Below, in pieces: positions 1 to 8,578 of a stretch of 64,000 bases of DNA. Both the position numbers and the translations under genes were made by a program. Origin of the DNA: Roseiarcus sp963820775 (GTDB lineage: Bacteria > Pseudomonadota > Alphaproteobacteria > Rhizobiales > Beijerinckiaceae); assembly GCA_963820775.1 (NCBI GenBank), contig CAWGBF010000015.1:1302001-1366000 (forward strand), written 5' to 3'. Below the pieces are notes generated by a model. That model was not told the DNA's origin and did no database searches. It saw only the letters and a list, made by a program, of their open reading frames with translations. Positions within the stretch are counted from its first letter, which is position 1; every line of letters starts with the position of its first letter.

Positions 1-2
1 GC

Positions 3-1148
3 GGCGTTAGCGGAAAACTGCGCGCCGTCGCTGACTCCACCAGAACCTCGGGCTCGCTCGACTGTCGGGCCGGCGTCATCGAATGGATCGCGAGAGACAA
101 CGGGCCATCATTCGTCGCCATCAACCCCGCCGTGCAGCTCCTCCTGTCCACATCCGGGACGACTGGCAGCCGCAAATATGTGCGGCTTTCGCGTCACGCC
201 ATTGTCGCCAACGCCAGCCAGATCGCCAAGGCGCTGGCCATCGACGAACATAGCGTCGGCATCGCCCACTTGCCCCTGCATTATTCCTACGGGCTTTCCG
301 TCGTCACTTCGCATCTGGCGGCCGGCGGACGAGTTTGTTTTATTAACGACTCCATCACCTCGCCGAGTTTCTGGTCGAAGATTGGCACCGCCGGCGGCTC
401 GCACTTCCCGGGAGTGCCGTTTCACTACGCTGCGCTCGCGCGCCTTGGCTTAGGCATGGCGCCCGAGTGCGTTAAGGTCTTCACCCAGGCTGGCGGGGCG
501 CTCGATCTTCGCCTTCAGACGAAAATGCACGGCTTGGCGACCGAGCGGGGCGGCCGGTTTTTTGTCATGTACGGACAGACCGAGGCTTCGCCGCGCATGG
601 CGACCTTGCAGCACGCGGATTTCTGTCGCAAAGCCGGGTCGGTTGGCGTGGCGCTCGCGAACGGCGGATTGTCGATCGTCGACGATAAGGGCTTGGCCCT
701 GCCGCCCGACGCCATCGGAACGGTGGTCTACGAAGGCCCGAACGTCATGTTGGGCTATGCGATGTCCCGGTCCGACCTCGGCAAGGGCGATGAGATGAAG
801 GGGCGCCTCGAAACCGGCGACCTTGGTCGACTGGATGACGAGGGATTTCTCTATCTGAGCGGCCGCACCAAGCGTTTCGCGAAGATCGCCGGATATCGCC
901 TCGGGCTCGATGAGATCGAACAGGAACTGTTCGCCGTCTGCCCGGTCGCTTGTCTCGATCTTGGAGAGAAGATCGCCGTCGCGCACGAGCAGGAGTCGGA
1001 AACTGCGCTCAAGGCGCGCGTTCGTGAGCTCGCCGACACTTACAAGGTGCCCTCTTCAAGCTTCGCGCTGCGTAAGATCGTACAAATCCCGCGCGCCGCG
1101 AGCGGCAAGATCGATTATGCGCGACTGAAGGATCTCGTGAGTGTTTGA
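3..1148 (+). CDS. AMP-binding acyl ligase (ANL superfamily), 5' truncated by the window
   Basis: The frame is open from the window edge, so the N-terminus lies upstream; 381 residues are visible. The phosphate-binding signature STSGTTGS lies near visible residue 49, followed by the adenylation motif YGQTEASPR and a hinge GDLGRLDDEG. The C-terminal subdomain has GYRLGLDEIE and ends with SGKIDYARL, which contains the expected catalytic lysine. Members activate a carboxylate (often a fatty acid) to an acyl-adenylate; the substrate here is unknown. Its stop overlaps the LuxE-like start by 8 bases, and a LuxC-like gene follows, so it probably feeds acyl groups to a fatty-acid-reductase-type pathway. 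A GTG at 132 is an internal codon, not the start. Confidence 0.85.
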   Translation, partial: GVSGKLRAVADSTRTSGSLDCRAGVIEWIARDNGPSFVAINPAVQLLLSTSGTTGSRKYVRLSRHAIVANASQIAKALAIDEHSVGIAHLPLHYSYGLSVVTSHLAAGGRVCFINDSITSPSFWSKIGTAGGSHFPGVPFHYAALARLGLGMAPECVKVFTQAGGALDLRLQTKMHGLATERGGRFFVMYGQTEASPRMATLQHADFCRKAGSVGVALANGGLSIVDDKGLALPPDAIGTVVYEGPNVMLGYAMSRSDLGKGDEMKGRLETGDLGRLDDEGFLYLSGRTKRFAKIAGYRLGLDEIEQELFAVCPVACLDLGEKIAVAHEQESETALKARVRELADTYKVPSSSFALRKIVQIPRAASGKIDYARLKDLVSV

Positions 1149-2196
1149 GCGTCTCCTCAGCCAGCCGCCCTATTCGCTTCGGCAGTCTGAGAAGGAGCCG
1201 CTTCTGCTTGAAGGGCTCAACGAGCTTACGCGCTATCACTACGAGCAGAGCCTCGAATATGCGCGGATCCTGGACGCGGCCTGGGGGGGCCTAAGAACCT
1301 ATGGCTCGATCTCGGATGCGCCCTATCTGCCGGTCAGCCTGTTCAAGGAAATGGAATTGAAGAGCACCGCGCTTCCCGCGATGATCATGCGATCAAGCGG
1401 CACGACCGGACAACGGACGAGCCGCATCATCATCGACAACGAGACGGCTCGGCGTCAGTCGGAAGCGCTGGTCGCGTCATTCCGCCCAATTCTCGGAAGC
1501 CGTCGTCGGCCTTTCCTCGCGATCGACACGAAGGACGTGATCAAGCCAACCGACCTCACGGCGCGGGGTGGCGGCGTATTGGGCATGATGAAGTTTGGGG
1601 CGAAAACCACCTTCGCCCTCGACTCGCAACTGGATTTGGACAAGGAGCTGGTCGAGACTTTCGTCCGCACGAATGGCGCCGAGCCATTTCTCATTTTCGG
1701 CTTCACCTTTCTCGTCTGGGACAAGCTGTACTGCGCGCTCGCGGACGGCGAGGCCGATCTTTCGAACGCGATCCTCATTCACTCGGGCGGTTGGAAAAAG
1801 CTCGAGGCGCAGAAGGTCTCCAACGCTGAGTTCCGGGCTGCGCTCAAACGCCGGTTCAATCTGACCAACATCTTCAACTTCTATGGCTTCGTCGAGCAGA
1901 TCGGGTCTGTCTTCATCGAAGGGCCTGACGGGTTGCTCTACCCGCCGAATTTCACCGACATCATCGTGAGGAGACCGCACAGCTGGGAGCCCGCGAACGT
2001 CGGAGAAGAGGGCGTAATCCAGGTTGTTTCGCTGCTGCCCCGATCCTATCCCGGCCATAGCGTGCTGACGGAGGACCTGGGCGTCGTAGCGACGATCGAC
2101 GCTGGAACCGGCGGCCGTTTCGGCAAGGCAATCCGAGTTTCTGGTCGCGCCCCGAAGACGGAGCTGAGGGGTTGCAGCGACGTGATCGCCGCGTGA
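1141..2196 (+). CDS. LuxE-like acyl-protein synthetase
   Basis: A 351-residue protein of the acyl-protein synthetase (LuxE) family. The ATP-binding motif MRSSGTTGQRTS lies near residue 83, and a later FNFYGFVEQIGS segment matches the family's second adenylation motif. In LuxCDE systems LuxE activates a fatty acid and passes it to the reductase LuxC. It starts at GTG 1141 inside the last codons of the preceding AMP ligase, which points to translational coupling. The LuxC homologue follows 172 bases later, after a palindromic repeat. No luciferase genes are visible, so the product is more likely an aldehyde or alcohol intermediate or a modified polysaccharide or lipid than light; that is inference. 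Confidence 0.82.
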   Translation: MFERLLSQPPYSLRQSEKEPLLLEGLNELTRYHYEQSLEYARILDAAWGGLRTYGSISDAPYLPVSLFKEMELKSTALPAMIMRSSGTTGQRTSRIIIDNETARRQSEALVASFRPILGSRRRPFLAIDTKDVIKPTDLTARGGGVLGMMKFGAKTTFALDSQLDLDKELVETFVRTNGAEPFLIFGFTFLVWDKLYCALADGEADLSNAILIHSGGWKKLEAQKVSNAEFRAALKRRFNLTNIFNFYGFVEQIGSVFIEGPDGLLYPPNFTDIIVRRPHSWEPANVGEEGVIQVVSLLPRSYPGHSVLTEDLGVVATIDAGTGGRFGKAIRVSGRAPKTELRGCSDVIAA

Positions 2197-2231
2197 GCGA
2201 AGGCGCCGTCTGTTTTAAGTTGTCTCCGACC

Positions 2232-2321
2232 CGTCATTGCCAGCGGAGCCAAGCAATCCAGGAGAACATCGACGCCTTATGATCCCTGGATTGCTTCGTC
2301 GCTTGGCTCATCGCAATGACG
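2232..2321. repeat. Intergenic palindromic repeat, about 90 bp
   Basis: The left arm, starting CGTCATTGCCAGCGGAGCC and continuing through AAGCAATCCAG, pairs with the right arm CTGGATTGCTT...GGCTCATCGCAATGACG, with an unpaired centre of about 20 bases. This is the architecture of the CGTCATTGCGAGC-type repeats scattered through alphaproteobacterial genomes. It lies inside an apparent operon, between the LuxE-like and LuxC-like genes, and could affect mRNA stability or termination there. Confidence 0.75.
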
Positions 2322-2368
2322 ATTTCTGTCCGACTTAGTGGCGTCGTGCTCGGTGCAAGGACATCAAC

Positions 2369-3595
2369 ATGACCGACGTGCTCACCTATAGCGCCAGCGC
2401 GCGTGACGCTGAGGTCCAAGAGAGCGCGCTCTTGACGAAGCTCGACGCGGCTCGCCAGCAGCTTGCGGCGCCGTTCGCGTCCGAGCGCGTCGAACTGGTC
2501 GCGAGCGTCGCCGACGCCCTTCTTGGCCCACAACGATCAGCCGCGTTTGGCCCGGCCGCCCATTTTGCCTTCTGGACCCGCCGCGCCGCCCTCATGAAGC
2601 TCGCGGCGAGCTTTGCGGCGCGCGTGCCGCCGAACACGTTAGCGCGACCAAGGGGCCTTGTCTTTCATCTGCCGCCGCAGAATGTCGAGACGGTCTTTCT
2701 GTACTCGTGGGCGCTCGCCTATCTGGCGGGCAACGCCAATATCGTGCGCCTGCCACAGGCGATCAGCGCGCGGATGCGCGCCATCGTCGACCTCTTCCTC
2801 GAGCGGCTGGAGGCTCAAGGAGACGAGTCGCAATTGTTCGTTCACTACCCGTCGCAAGGCGATCTCGGCGCCAAGATCTCCGCGCGGAGCGACGCCCGTG
2901 TCGTCTGGGGAGGCGACGCCAAGGTCGCCTTGTTCGCCCCCCTGCCCTTGCGCAATGGCGGAAAGTCGATCTGGTTTGGCGACCGCTTCTCGTTTTCGAC
3001 GATCAACGGCGCCGCGCTCGACAAGCTGGATGAGCCCGCCCTTCGGGCGCTCGCCAAGAAACTCCACAACGACGTGTTCGTCTTCGACCAGATGGCCTGC
3101 TCGTCCCCGCATGCGCTCTATGTGGTGGGTGAAGCCGCGGCGCATGCGCCGGCGGTTCGGCGCCTCCTAGACGCATCGGCGGCTGAGTGGACGATGGATG
3201 ATCCCGCCGGCCGGGTCGGGCATGCGATCGGCAAGATGACGGCCGCGTTCTACGCGGCGGGAAGCGGACGCGCCTCGTCGGTCAACTGGCGGAACACGAA
3301 TCTGACCAGTTTCGTGGCCAGCGCGCCGGAGCGTCAGGATCTGCGGGTTGGCGGCGGCTTCCTCAGCGTCGTCTTCATCCGCTCGCTCGACGAGGTTCCG
3401 AGCTTCATCCGGGAGAGCGACCAGACGATCACCTATTTCGGCTGGGAACGGGGCGAGGTCGCAGCGGTCGCGGCGTCTCGGACCGGCCGTGGGGTGTCAC
3501 GCTGGGCGCCGATCGGGACTGCGCTCGACTTCGATTTCATCTGGGACGGCTACGATATCCCGTTCGAGCTGACGCGGCTCATTCGCGTCTCGTGA
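2369..3595 (+). CDS. LuxC-like acyl-CoA/acyl-ACP reductase
   Basis: A 408-residue protein matching the LuxC acyl-CoA reductase family, whose members reduce fatty acyl groups to aldehydes with NADPH. Family-like segments include GLVFHLPPQNVETVFLYSW near residue 91, LAGNANIVRLP near 119, and DQMACSSPH near 240, whose cysteine is the probable acyl-thioester nucleophile. The ATG at 2369 has only a weak upstream purine stretch (GTGCAAGGAC). It follows the AMP ligase and LuxE-like genes on the same strand, so together they form a plausible acid-activating and reducing module. Its 3' end abuts a convergent protease gene 6 bases away. Confidence 0.85.
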   Translation: MTDVLTYSASARDAEVQESALLTKLDAARQQLAAPFASERVELVASVADALLGPQRSAAFGPAAHFAFWTRRAALMKLAASFAARVPPNTLARPRGLVFHLPPQNVETVFLYSWALAYLAGNANIVRLPQAISARMRAIVDLFLERLEAQGDESQLFVHYPSQGDLGAKISARSDARVVWGGDAKVALFAPLPLRNGGKSIWFGDRFSFSTINGAALDKLDEPALRALAKKLHNDVFVFDQMACSSPHALYVVGEAAAHAPAVRRLLDASAAEWTMDDPAGRVGHAIGKMTAAFYAAGSGRASSVNWRNTNLTSFVASAPERQDLRVGGGFLSVVFIRSLDEVPSFIRESDQTITYFGWERGEVAAVAASRTGRGVSRWAPIGTALDFDFIWDGYDIPFELTRLIRVS

Positions 3596-3601
3596 GACCG
3601 C

Positions 3602-4159
3602 CTACTGGCGCAGAATGAGTGTCCCGTTCCGCTGTTCGACGCTGACCAGACGCTTGAGGAAGCTTTCTCCGAGCAGATTGATCTCGCCAGCCTCGGGCCC
3701 GAGAACCAGGGCCTCGACATCGTTCATATAAAGGCCGCCGAGGCTGACGCGCCTCAGAACAGTGGGCGTAGCGGTCGACTGTCCGTTCGCTGTCTGGATC
3801 CCGCGCTTGCGCCCTCCCGAAGGCGTGAGGCCAAGCCGATGGGCGGTGGAAGCGGAGACAAAGACGTCGCTCGCGCCCGTGTCGACGAGCATACGCACTG
3901 GCAACCCGTTGATGAGCGCCTCGCCCGCATATTGCCCGCGTTGGTCAGCTTCGAGCAGCGCCTCCCGATAGCCGGACGATTCGCGCTGAGGCGGCTCCGA
4001 CGGCGATCCCTCGGCCGCCAAGCCTACCGGGAGCTGGGCGACCGGAGCGGGCGCGGGGGCGACAGATGCAGGTGCGGACAGTCGCTCCAGCAACGAGAAT
4101 GAACCCAGCAACGCCGCTGCAACACCCACGATCACGACAACAACCACGCGCCCGAACAT
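3602..4159 (-). CDS. Retropepsin-like aspartic protease, membrane-anchored
   Basis: A 185-residue protein starting at ATG 4159, which has a strong GGAGG seven bases upstream. The open frame reaches 4390 but the extra N-terminus is not protein-like. Residues 2-20 form one hydrophobic anchor (FGRVVVVVIVGVAAALLG), followed by a Pro/Ala linker and a periplasmic domain. The active-site motif LVDTGASDVFVS near residue 110 and the late LLGESFL loop match the TIGR02281-type clan AA single-domain proteases common in alphaproteobacteria. Substrates of this family are not known. It lies downstream of xylA on the same strand, but the shared operon may be accidental. Confidence 0.82.
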   Translation of the reverse strand: MFGRVVVVVIVGVAAALLGSFSLLERLSAPASVAPAPAPVAQLPVGLAAEGSPSEPPQRESSGYREALLEADQRGQYAGEALINGLPVRMLVDTGASDVFVSASTAHRLGLTPSGGRKRGIQTANGQSTATPTVLRRVSLGGLYMNDVEALVLGPEAGEINLLGESFLKRLVSVEQRNGTLILRQ

Positions 4160-4386
4160 TGCGCCTCCGCCCAGCCGCCATCCTGTTCGCGACGCCGGCC
4201 CTCCAAGCATCGCCGCGAGACGCGAAAATCCGGTGAATCGATGAGCGCAATCTCGCAGCTTTTTCGCCCGGAGTTCGATGGACGAAGGATCGGAAATGGC
4301 GCCGCAGCCCATTGGAATCGCCCAGAACGGACTCGAAAATGGCGCGCGCTCTTCCGCCCAGCCAAGTGACAAGCGACGCTTTGAGC

Positions 4387-5697
4387 TCACAGATAACGGT
4401 TCAGCAAGTTCTCGTAATATTCCTGCCGTCCCGACTTGGGCTTGGGCTCGATCCTCGCTTTAGCGACCCGCGCCGCTATCGACTCGAGCGTGGCGCCTTT
4501 CGCCAGCATCGCCTTCGCCTCGAGCTTATCCCAGCCGGCGTAGCGCTCTTCGCGCAGCGCATCGAATTTGCCGTCCTCGATCAGATTCGCGGCCCCGACC
4601 AGGGCTACGGCGCAGGCGTCGATGCCGCCGATATGGCCGAGCAGGAGATCGGCCGGATCGATCGACTGACGGCGCACCTTCGAATCGAAGTTGAAACCGC
4701 CCGGCGCGATCCCGCCTGACTTCAAGATGAAGTAGAGCGCCGGCACAAGCTCGGCCGCGTTGTTGGGGAACTGGTCGGTGTCCCACCCGGACTGATAGTC
4801 GTTGCGGTTGGCGTCGACCGAGCCGAGGATTCCGAGCGAGGCCGCCAGCGCAACTTCGTGCTCGAAGGAATGATGTGCAAGCACCGCATGGCCGACTTCA
4901 ATGTTGAGCTTGGCCTCCCGCTCGAGCCCGAAGCGCTGCAGGAATCCGAATACAGTCGCGACGTCGAAATCGTATTGATGCTTGGTCGGCTCCTGCGGCT
5001 TCGGCTCGACCAGGATCACGCCCTTGAAACCGATCTTGTGCTTGTACTCGACGACCAGGGATAGAAAGCGCCCGAGCTGATCCTGCTCGCGACGCAGATC
5101 GGTGTTGAGCAGCGTTTCGTAACCCTCGCGGCCGCCCCACAGCACGTAATTGGCGCCGCCGAGCTTGTGCGTCGCGTCGATGGCGTTCTTCACCTGGGCG
5201 GCGGCGTAAGCGAATACGTCGGGATCGGGATTGGTCGCAGCGCCGCCCATATAACGCGGATGGCTGAAGAGATTGGCGGTGCCCCAGAGAAGCTTGATCC
5301 CGGTCTTCTCCATCTTCTCGGCGAATAGATCGGTCATCTCCGCGAGGTTGCGGCCGAACTCGGCGAGGCTCGAGCCTTCCGGAACAACGTCGCGATCGTG
5401 GAAAGCGAAGAACGGAAAGCCTAGGGTGGTGAACATCTCGAACGCCGCGTCCGCCTTGGCCCGCGCGCCCTTCATCGTCTCGCCGTCCCAAGGGCGCTCG
5501 AAGGTGGGTGCGCCGAACATGTCGGTCCCCATCCAGGCGAAGTTGTGCCAGTAGCAGACGGCCGGGCGCAGATGCTCGGCCATCGTCTTCCCCATCACCA
5601 CGCGCGACGGATCGTAGTGGCGGTAGGCGTAGGGGTTGTCGCTCTTCAGCCCCTCAAAGCGCACCGTGCCGATTTCGCCAAAAAAGCGCTTGCTCAT
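4387..5697 (-). CDS. xylA: Xylose isomerase
   Basis: A full-length (436-residue) class II xylose isomerase that interconverts D-xylose and D-xylulose in the cytoplasm. Recognisable segments are the N-terminal FFGEIGTVRFEG, CYWHNFAWMGTDMFG, the catalytic-histidine region FFAFHDRDV, LLWGTANLFSHPRYMGGA, VEPKPQEPTKHQYDFD with metal-binding Glu and Lys, and FNFDSKVRRQS. The ATG has a GAGGAG ribosome-binding site. No xylulokinase or xylose transporter lies nearby, so the pathway must be completed elsewhere or the enzyme used on another sugar. Confidence 0.96.
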   Translation of the reverse strand: MSKRFFGEIGTVRFEGLKSDNPYAYRHYDPSRVVMGKTMAEHLRPAVCYWHNFAWMGTDMFGAPTFERPWDGETMKGARAKADAAFEMFTTLGFPFFAFHDRDVVPEGSSLAEFGRNLAEMTDLFAEKMEKTGIKLLWGTANLFSHPRYMGGAATNPDPDVFAYAAAQVKNAIDATHKLGGANYVLWGGREGYETLLNTDLRREQDQLGRFLSLVVEYKHKIGFKGVILVEPKPQEPTKHQYDFDVATVFGFLQRFGLEREAKLNIEVGHAVLAHHSFEHEVALAASLGILGSVDANRNDYQSGWDTDQFPNNAAELVPALYFILKSGGIAPGGFNFDSKVRRQSIDPADLLLGHIGGIDACAVALVGAANLIEDGKFDALREERYAGWDKLEAKAMLAKGATLESIAARVAKARIEPKPKSGRQEYYENLLNRYL

Positions 5698-5742
5698 GGT
5701 CGTCTCCTCGCTGTCTCTGGTTTTAGAATTTCCGCGGGTCCA

Positions 5743-6984
5743 TCAATTCTGCGCCGTCTCGACCCCAAGCCAGCGCGCCAACGTCTTGCGCTCGTCGTCG
5801 GTCATTTGGCTGAAATTGTTGGGCGGCATCGCGTGAGTCAGCACCGCCTGCTGGCGAATGGCGGGCGCGAAACGGGCGATGTGCTCGGGTGTGTCGAGAA
5901 GGACACCCTTCGGCGCCTCCCCAATCTCCTCCATCGGCTCCGGCGCGTGGCACATCATGCATCGGAGTTGCACTATATCGACGACTTCCTGCGGCGCCTT
6001 TTGCTCATTTATGCTCGCGGTCTCGGTCGGCAGCGCCGCCAATCCCATCAGCGAGCGCATGCCGGGCGCAGCGGTCGCGGCGACGCCGAAAGCACAAAGG
6101 ATGGCGAACGCGGCCGCCCCCCACGCCCACCAGGGAGCGCGGTCGTGATCGAGATGCCAGACGTTATAGAAATAGCGCACCATCGCGCCGGCGACGATGA
6201 TGCAGGTGACAATGGCGGGGATCGCACGGGGGTTGGAGAAGGTCGACGGATAGTGATTCGACAGCATCAGGAACAGCACCGGCAGGGTAATGTAATTGTT
6301 GTGGGTCGACCGCACCTTCGAACTTTTGCCCCACGCCGGATCGGGCTTCTGGCCGGCCATCAGCGCAGCCACGCTTTTGCGCTGGTTCGGCATGATGATG
6401 AAGAAAACATTGGCGGTCATGATCGTCGCCATCAGAGCGCCGGTATGGATAAGCGCGCCGCGGCCGGAGAAGACGAGGCTGAACACCCAGCTCGTCGCCA
6501 CGACATAGCCGAAACCCACCAGCGCGAGCAGCGGCTCGTTGGCCGCGAGCGGCGAGCGGCAGAGGAAATCGTAAACGAGCCAGCCAAGCGCCAGCGCGAC
6601 GATTCCGATCAACGCCGCCTGCCACGGCTCGAGCGGCATGACCGCGGGATCGATGAGAAAGAGCGACGACTGCCCGTAATAGACACAGCAAAGCAGAGCA
6701 AAGCCGCTCATCCACGTCCAATAGGACTGCCACTTGTGCCAAATGAGATGCTCGGGCAGCGCGGCCGGAGCGAGCAGGTACTTCTTCATCTCATAGAAGC
6801 CGCCGCCATGCACTTGCCAGGACGTTCCGGCGACAGCCGGATCGTCCTCGGCGAGCTTGCGCAAGCTGGCGTCGAGATGCATGAAGAAGAACGACCCGCC
6901 GATCCAGGCGATGGCCGCCGTCACATGGAGCCAGCGCAAAAGCGCTGAACCCCATTCCCAACCGAAGGTCTCCAGAGCCCCCAT
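5743..6984 (-). CDS. puuD: Urate hydroxylase PuuD (membrane cytochrome c type)
   Basis: About 413 residues. The N-terminal two-thirds has about eight hydrophobic segments, starting with WLHVTAAIAWIGGSFFFMHLD, a hallmark of the DUF989/PuuD family. The C-terminus is a cytochrome c domain with CMMCH as haem-binding site and a distal methionine in HAMPPNNFSQMT. PuuD oxidises urate to 5-hydroxyisourate at the membrane and passes electrons to the respiratory chain. I prefer ATG 6984 over the adjacent TTG 6987 because GGAGGAGG is spaced correctly. No other purine-degradation genes are adjacent. Confidence 0.88.
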   Translation of the reverse strand: MGALETFGWEWGSALLRWLHVTAAIAWIGGSFFFMHLDASLRKLAEDDPAVAGTSWQVHGGGFYEMKKYLLAPAALPEHLIWHKWQSYWTWMSGFALLCCVYYGQSSLFLIDPAVMPLEPWQAALIGIVALALGWLVYDFLCRSPLAANEPLLALVGFGYVVATSWVFSLVFSGRGALIHTGALMATIMTANVFFIIMPNQRKSVAALMAGQKPDPAWGKSSKVRSTHNNYITLPVLFLMLSNHYPSTFSNPRAIPAIVTCIIVAGAMVRYFYNVWHLDHDRAPWWAWGAAAFAILCAFGVAATAAPGMRSLMGLAALPTETASINEQKAPQEVVDIVQLRCMMCHAPEPMEEIGEAPKGVLLDTPEHIARFAPAIRQQAVLTHAMPPNNFSQMTDDERKTLARWLGVETAQN

Positions 6985-7372
6985 CAATCTGCCTCCTCCA
7001 GGCGAGACGAAATGCGCCCGGCCGGATCACGATAAAGGCGGCGGCGCGATTTTGGTAGGGAGTCGCCCTCGCCATCATCTCTTGGCGCAGCGCCCGCAGG
7101 GCGTCATCGCGCCCGAGCTGGCCGAGCGGCAGCGCCCCTCGGTCTGCGGCTGGCGGGCCGAAAAACTTCGGCTCCTCGCCAGGCGAGCGGCGTAAGCTGA
7201 TAACCCGCCGTTAACATTATCAGAGTCTTAAATCACGGGGAGAAAATCAGGTTTCCCCAGCGTCTGACAAAAGCCCAAGTTTCGGCCGATTTGCGGCGCA
7301 GGACCCCGGCCGATCCCGTTTCCGCCGCCGTGGCCCGCGGTCCCGCCCGCCAACTAAAGGTCGCCTATCCCG
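6985..7372. other. Intergenic region between divergent puuD and tolQ
   Basis: I see no convincing gene here. The frames that stay open are GC-driven and do not resemble any family. The segment around 7200-7240 (TTAACATTATCAGAGTCTTAAA) is the most AT-rich and probably holds one or both divergent promoters. An in-frame stop for tolQ lies at 7355, so any upstream extension of TolQ must begin after it. Confidence 0.4.
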
Positions 7373-7429
7373 ATAAATCCTGCCGACGTAGCCGCCGCAG
7401 CCGCAACTCCGGAAACCAGCATCCTCGCG

Positions 7430-8098
7430 ATGTTCTGGTCGGCCCATATCGTCGTGAAGGCGGTGATGCTGGGCCTCTTCCTCGCTTCGCTCTGGTGTTG
7501 GACCATCATTTTCGACAAGACCCGGCTGTTTCGCAAATTCAAGAGCGAGATGGAAAGTTTCGAGCAAATCTTCTGGTCGGGCCAATCGCTCGAGGAGCTC
7601 TACACTTCGCTCTCGAGCCAATCGAACAACACGGCCGCGGCGGCCCTCTTCGTGGCAGCTATGCGGGAGTGGAAGCGCTCGTTCCAGCAAGCGGCCGGCT
7701 CGTTTCGCGGCCTTCACGCGCGCATTGACAAGGTTCTCGACGTCTCGATCGCGCGCGAGGTCGAGCGGCTCGAATCGAACCTCCTTGTTCTGGCGACCAT
7801 CGCCTCCGCCGGACCGTTCATCGGCCTGTTCGGCACGGTGTTCGGCATCATGAACTCGTTTCAGTCGATCGCAGCATCGAAAAACACTTCGCTCGCGGTC
7901 GTCGCCCCCGGCATTGCGGAAGCGCTGCTCGCAACGGCTATCGGCCTCTTCGCCGCCATCCCAGCGCTGATCGCCTACAACAAGCTCCAGGGCGACGTCG
8001 CCAAGGCGCAGGCGCGGCTGGAAAGCTTCGCCGACGAATTCTCGTCAATCCTGTCTCGGCAGATCGACCATCATTTGTCGATCGAAAAAGTCTCCTGA
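7430..8098 (+). CDS. tolQ: TolQ, proton-channel subunit of the Tol-Pal system
   Basis: An inner-membrane MotA/TolQ/ExbB-family protein. TM1 is within residues 5-30 (VVKAVMLGLFLASLWCWTII), followed by a cytoplasmic loop, then the conserved pair APGIAEALLATAIGL and the preceding TIASAGPFIGLFGTVFGI, which form TM2 and TM3. With TolR it converts the proton gradient into motion of TolA for outer-membrane constriction. The ATG at 7430 has no ribosome-binding site, and the frame upstream back to 7373 reads I-NPADVAAAAATPETSILA, like the usual N-terminus of rhizobial TolQ with AUA in the start position. The true start may therefore be 7373. tolR follows 18 bases downstream. Confidence 0.93.
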   Translation: MFWSAHIVVKAVMLGLFLASLWCWTIIFDKTRLFRKFKSEMESFEQIFWSGQSLEELYTSLSSQSNNTAAAALFVAAMREWKRSFQQAAGSFRGLHARIDKVLDVSIAREVERLESNLLVLATIASAGPFIGLFGTVFGIMNSFQSIAASKNTSLAVVAPGIAEALLATAIGLFAAIPALIAYNKLQGDVAKAQARLESFADEFSSILSRQIDHHLSIEKVS

Positions 8099-8116
8099 GG
8101 CGGATGGAGCGATACG

Positions 8117-8566
8117 ATGGCCTCGTCTCCTGTCATTGGCGGACGCAAGAGCGGTCGAGGGCGGCGCGGCGTTCCGCGCTACGGCGCGATGGCGGACATC
8201 AACATGACGCCCTTCATCGACGTCATGCTCGTGCTTTTGATCATCTTCATGGTCGCGGCGCCCCTCCTGACCACAGGAGTTTCGGTCGATCTTCCGCGGG
8301 CGAGCGCGACCGCGCTCAATGTCGATCGCAAGCCGATTGCGGTCTCGCTCAACGAGCAGGGCCAGCTTTACGTGATGGACCAGCCGACGGCCGACGCGGA
8401 TCTGGTCGCCAGGCTCCAGGCGGCCTCGCAAAGCGACGTCGATCAGCGCATCTACCTTCGCGCCTCGAAGGTCGTTCCCTACGGGCGCGTAGCGGAAATC
8501 ATGGCGGCGGTCACCTCCGCCGGATTCAAGAAGGTGGCCTTGGTCACCGAGCCGATCAAACAATAG
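8117..8566 (+). CDS. tolR: TolR, ExbD-family subunit
   Basis: A 149-residue ExbD/TolR protein with a short basic cytoplasmic N-terminus, one membrane segment (FIDVMLVLLIIFMVAAPLL) and a periplasmic domain. The membrane aspartate in NMTPFIDVMLVLL is the conserved proton-coupling residue. The start ATG is 18 bases after the tolQ stop, and the tolA start lies 12 bases beyond the tolR stop, so the three are co-transcribed. Confidence 0.95.
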   Translation: MASSPVIGGRKSGRGRRGVPRYGAMADINMTPFIDVMLVLLIIFMVAAPLLTTGVSVDLPRASATALNVDRKPIAVSLNEQGQLYVMDQPTADADLVARLQAASQSDVDQRIYLRASKVVPYGRVAEIMAAVTSAGFKKVALVTEPIKQ

Positions 8567-8578
8567 CCGGGAGCGGCG

